This document shows positions 63,961 to 64,000 of a stretch of 64,000 bases of DNA, one piece after another; position 1 is the stretch's first letter, and every line of letters starts with the position of its first letter. Source of the stretch: Flaccisagitta enflata. Its lineage: Eukaryota; Chaetognatha; Sagittoidea; Aphragmophora. A model generated the notes under the pieces. It did not search any database, was not told the DNA's origin, and saw nothing but the letters and a program-made list of their open reading frames with translations. The stretch lies in contig OZ231126.1 of the NCBI GenBank assembly GCA_965153355.1, positions 52,328,001-52,392,000 on the forward strand, written 5' to 3'. The translations under genes and the position numbers were made by a program.

Positions 63961-64000
63961 TGACGTTTTCCCAAGTCTTGTCAATGTTTTTCCGAGTCTT

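Overview
This is nuclear DNA from an animal. It carries four intron-rich genes, all on the minus strand, set in a dense field of transposable elements, foldback palindromes, minisatellites and microsatellites. The exons join in phase with GT-AG boundaries to give recognisable metazoan proteins. The species cannot be named from the sequence. A bilaterian invertebrate is my inference, from the mix of compact and multi-kb introns and the abundant foldback elements. A 1.7-kb satellite in one intron carries the TTAGGG-type telomere motif (as CCCTAA), which argues weakly against insects, which mostly use TTAGG.

Gene layout, from low to high coordinates (all read right to left). (1) 13894-29838: a SOCS6/SOCS7-like suppressor of cytokine signalling, six exons, about 571 aa, with an SH2 domain and a SOCS box that looks cut short. 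(2) 38805-44811: a type-2 phospholipid phosphatase (PLPP/LPP/wunen family), four exons, 330 aa, with all three catalytic motifs. (3) 46102-49869: the casein kinase II regulatory (beta) subunit, six exons, about 222 aa, with a possible alternative 3' exon. (4) 52286-59186: phosphoacetylglucosamine mutase (PGM3/AGM1), ten canonical exons, 554 aa, with a tandem duplication of the exon 4-5-6 block inside the gene. The genes do not form a pathway: signalling adaptor, lipid phosphatase, kinase subunit and UDP-GlcNAc synthesis.

Repeat layout. 1-13 kb is almost entirely repeats: a 700-bp palindrome, a series of inverted-repeat elements whose cores are private minisatellites (family F), and further foldbacks. 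Intron 2 of the SOCS gene (16.3-25.8 kb) holds a purine microsatellite, the telomere-like satellite and a cluster of small hairpin-ended elements (family H). 30-38 kb is intergenic with a LINE 3' remnant and GA/GAAA tracts. Intron 3 of the PLPP gene (39.0-43.6 kb) is a tandemly duplicated 2-kb repeat block. 59-64 kb carries more family-H copies, a mariner-like MITE and a foldback MITE.

The signal I find most unusual is family H, spread over the whole window. Each element has a palindromic terminal hairpin of about 18 nt and, near the opposite end, a 9-nt tag equal to one hairpin arm plus loop. At least five different tag sequences occur, and the hairpin and the distant tag change together. 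The second is the PGM3 exon-block duplication: it keeps frame when spliced, created a chimeric poison exon, and can be ordered in time against a MITE insertion.
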